Assembly (NCBI GenBank): GCA_040386355.1
Contig: JAZKFP010000138.1
Span: forward strand, 1-25,516
Length of the DNA stretch: 25,516 bases
Direction of reading: 5' to 3'
From: JAZKFP01 sp040386355
Lineage (GTDB): Bacteria > Pseudomonadota > Gammaproteobacteria > Pseudomonadales > UBA6940
Below are positions 24,788-25,516 of the stretch, in pieces. The notes beneath the pieces were generated by a model. The model ran no database searches. It saw only the letters and a program-made list of their open reading frames with translations, and was not told where the DNA came from. The position numbers were made by a program, and so were the translations under genes. The number at the start of each line of letters is the position of its first letter. Position 1 is the first letter of the stretch.

Positions 24788-25378
24788 ATGAAAATTCGTT
24801 CTGCTGTTCCTAACGATGCCGCTTTGATTGCTCCTTTAATGTATTCATCGGCAGAAAATTATTATGAATTGATTTTTTCAACGCCTTCAAAAAAAGCTAT
24901 AGATTTTATTGAATTTGCTTGTAAAAACGATGCGGGATTTTGGGGTTATTCAATTACTACTGTTGTAGAGATTGATAGACAAGTAGTAGCAACCGTATGC
25001 AGTTATCCTTGGAACACAACAACACGATTAATAGTTTCAGGGTTTTTAGCAATATTGCGCTTCTATGGTTTTCGGAGAGGCATAAGAGTAATACTTTGTT
25101 GCTTACAGTTTACTCTACGCTTTAAAAAAATGAATAAACTTGAAGTTTATGTAGCCCACCTTGGAACTAATAAACGATTTTATAGAAAAGGACTGGCTAG
25201 TAATTTAATGAAATATATTCATTCTTTTTGGAAAGAATTAGGAATGAATAAAAGTATATGTGATGTTGAGGACTTAAATATTGGTTCCTTAAATATGCTT
25301 ACAAAACTGGGATATAAACATGTTACAACTGCCAATTTCTTGAATAAAAAAAATTATCGTTTAGAAAAAATTTTATGA
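24788..25378 (+). CDS. GNAT family N-acetyltransferase
   Basis: A 196-residue GNAT-fold protein. It begins MKIRSAVPNDAALIAPLMY, a usual beta1-alpha1 start, has a long middle section (about 72-115), and carries the acetyl-CoA-binding motif RFYRKGLASNL (R133, G135, A137) after the strand KLEVYVAHL, followed by DVEDLNIGSLNMLTKLGYKHV, the typical alpha4-beta6-beta7 end. The ATG has AGGA eight bases upstream. Its acceptor cannot be read from sequence. As a neighbour of an Asn-loading NRPS it could N-acetylate the amino acid of the product, filling the place of the formyltransferase LstF in lipstatin clusters; a role on an unrelated amine is equally allowed. Confidence 0.82.
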   Translation: MKIRSAVPNDAALIAPLMYSSAENYYELIFSTPSKKAIDFIEFACKNDAGFWGYSITTVVEIDRQVVATVCSYPWNTTTRLIVSGFLAILRFYGFRRGIRVILCCLQFTLRFKKMNKLEVYVAHLGTNKRFYRKGLASNLMKYIHSFWKELGMNKSICDVEDLNIGSLNMLTKLGYKHVTTANFLNKKNYRLEKIL

Positions 25379-25392
25379 GATTGAAATTTATA

Positions 25393-25516
25393 TACCCGTA
25401 ACGAATGAAAATTAGGTGTTTATCATGATCTTCTTTTCCGCTTGCTGTGTTGCTTTTCCTTGCGTACAGCTTTAGCTACGCAGCGTCAATGCGCCTTGTG
25501 ATCAATAAAAAATCTT
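25393..25516 (+). repeat. MITE-like element, copy 3 (cut by the window end)
   Basis: It begins TACCCGTAACG and then matches copy 1 (TGAAAATTAGG, TCATGATCTT, GCTTTAGCTACG-GCGTCAA). It lacks the central hairpin block present in copies 1 and 2. It starts 14 bp after the acetyltransferase stop codon, in the same orientation as copy 1 and opposite to copy 2. The far end is outside the window. Confidence 0.75.

Overview
The window reads as chromosomal DNA of an AT-rich gammaproteobacterium. The purM-purN pair followed by a DUF3108 gene, an AsmA-family protein, a FATP-type acyl-CoA synthetase and a LolA-like/MMPL/outer-membrane-barrel export set all fit a Gram-negative gammaproteobacterium. The low GC and many small interspersed repeats recall host-associated lineages such as the Legionellales, but the genus cannot be fixed from the sequence alone.

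Region 1 (1-7435) is mainly housekeeping and runs on the minus strand: purM and purN (purine synthesis, overlapping), a DUF3108 protein overlapping purN, a very-long-chain acyl-CoA synthetase, and an AsmA-like protein with an internal 104-residue tandem duplication. Region 2 (7436-9958) starts with a MITE-like repeat that abuts a 771-residue hybrid sensor kinase. That kinase lacks its phosphoacceptor His and has Glu for Asp in its last receiver domain, so it is probably a pseudokinase.

Region 3 (10174-25378) is the interesting part. A five-gene, tightly coupled minus-strand operon (23206 down to 15100) encodes, in order, a KAS III/OleA-like enzyme with a full Cys-His-Asn triad, a KAS III-like partner without the Cys but with a conserved Glu, an OleC-like beta-lactone synthetase with an extra membrane tail, an OleD/3-beta-HSD-like reductase, and an NRPS (HxxxD acyltransferase-adenylation-carrier). 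Gene content and order match lstABCDE of the Streptomyces lipstatin operon, and the first four also match the nocardiolactone nlt genes. There is no OleB, so a stable beta-lactone rather than an olefin is expected. The adenylation specificity residues read DLTKIGEVGK, an asparagine code. With a GNAT acetyltransferase nearby, the product that fits best is an N-acetyl-asparaginyl beta-lactone of the esterastin type.

Downstream on the same strand are a LolA-like periplasmic protein and an MMPL/RND exporter, and a convergent gene encodes an outer-membrane barrel; together they look like an export route for the lipid product. Divergent from the operon are a membrane fatty acid hydroxylase and the GNAT gene. 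The kinase-plus-cluster block is bracketed by two oppositely oriented copies of the same MITE-like repeat (7436-7628 and 25393 to the window end).
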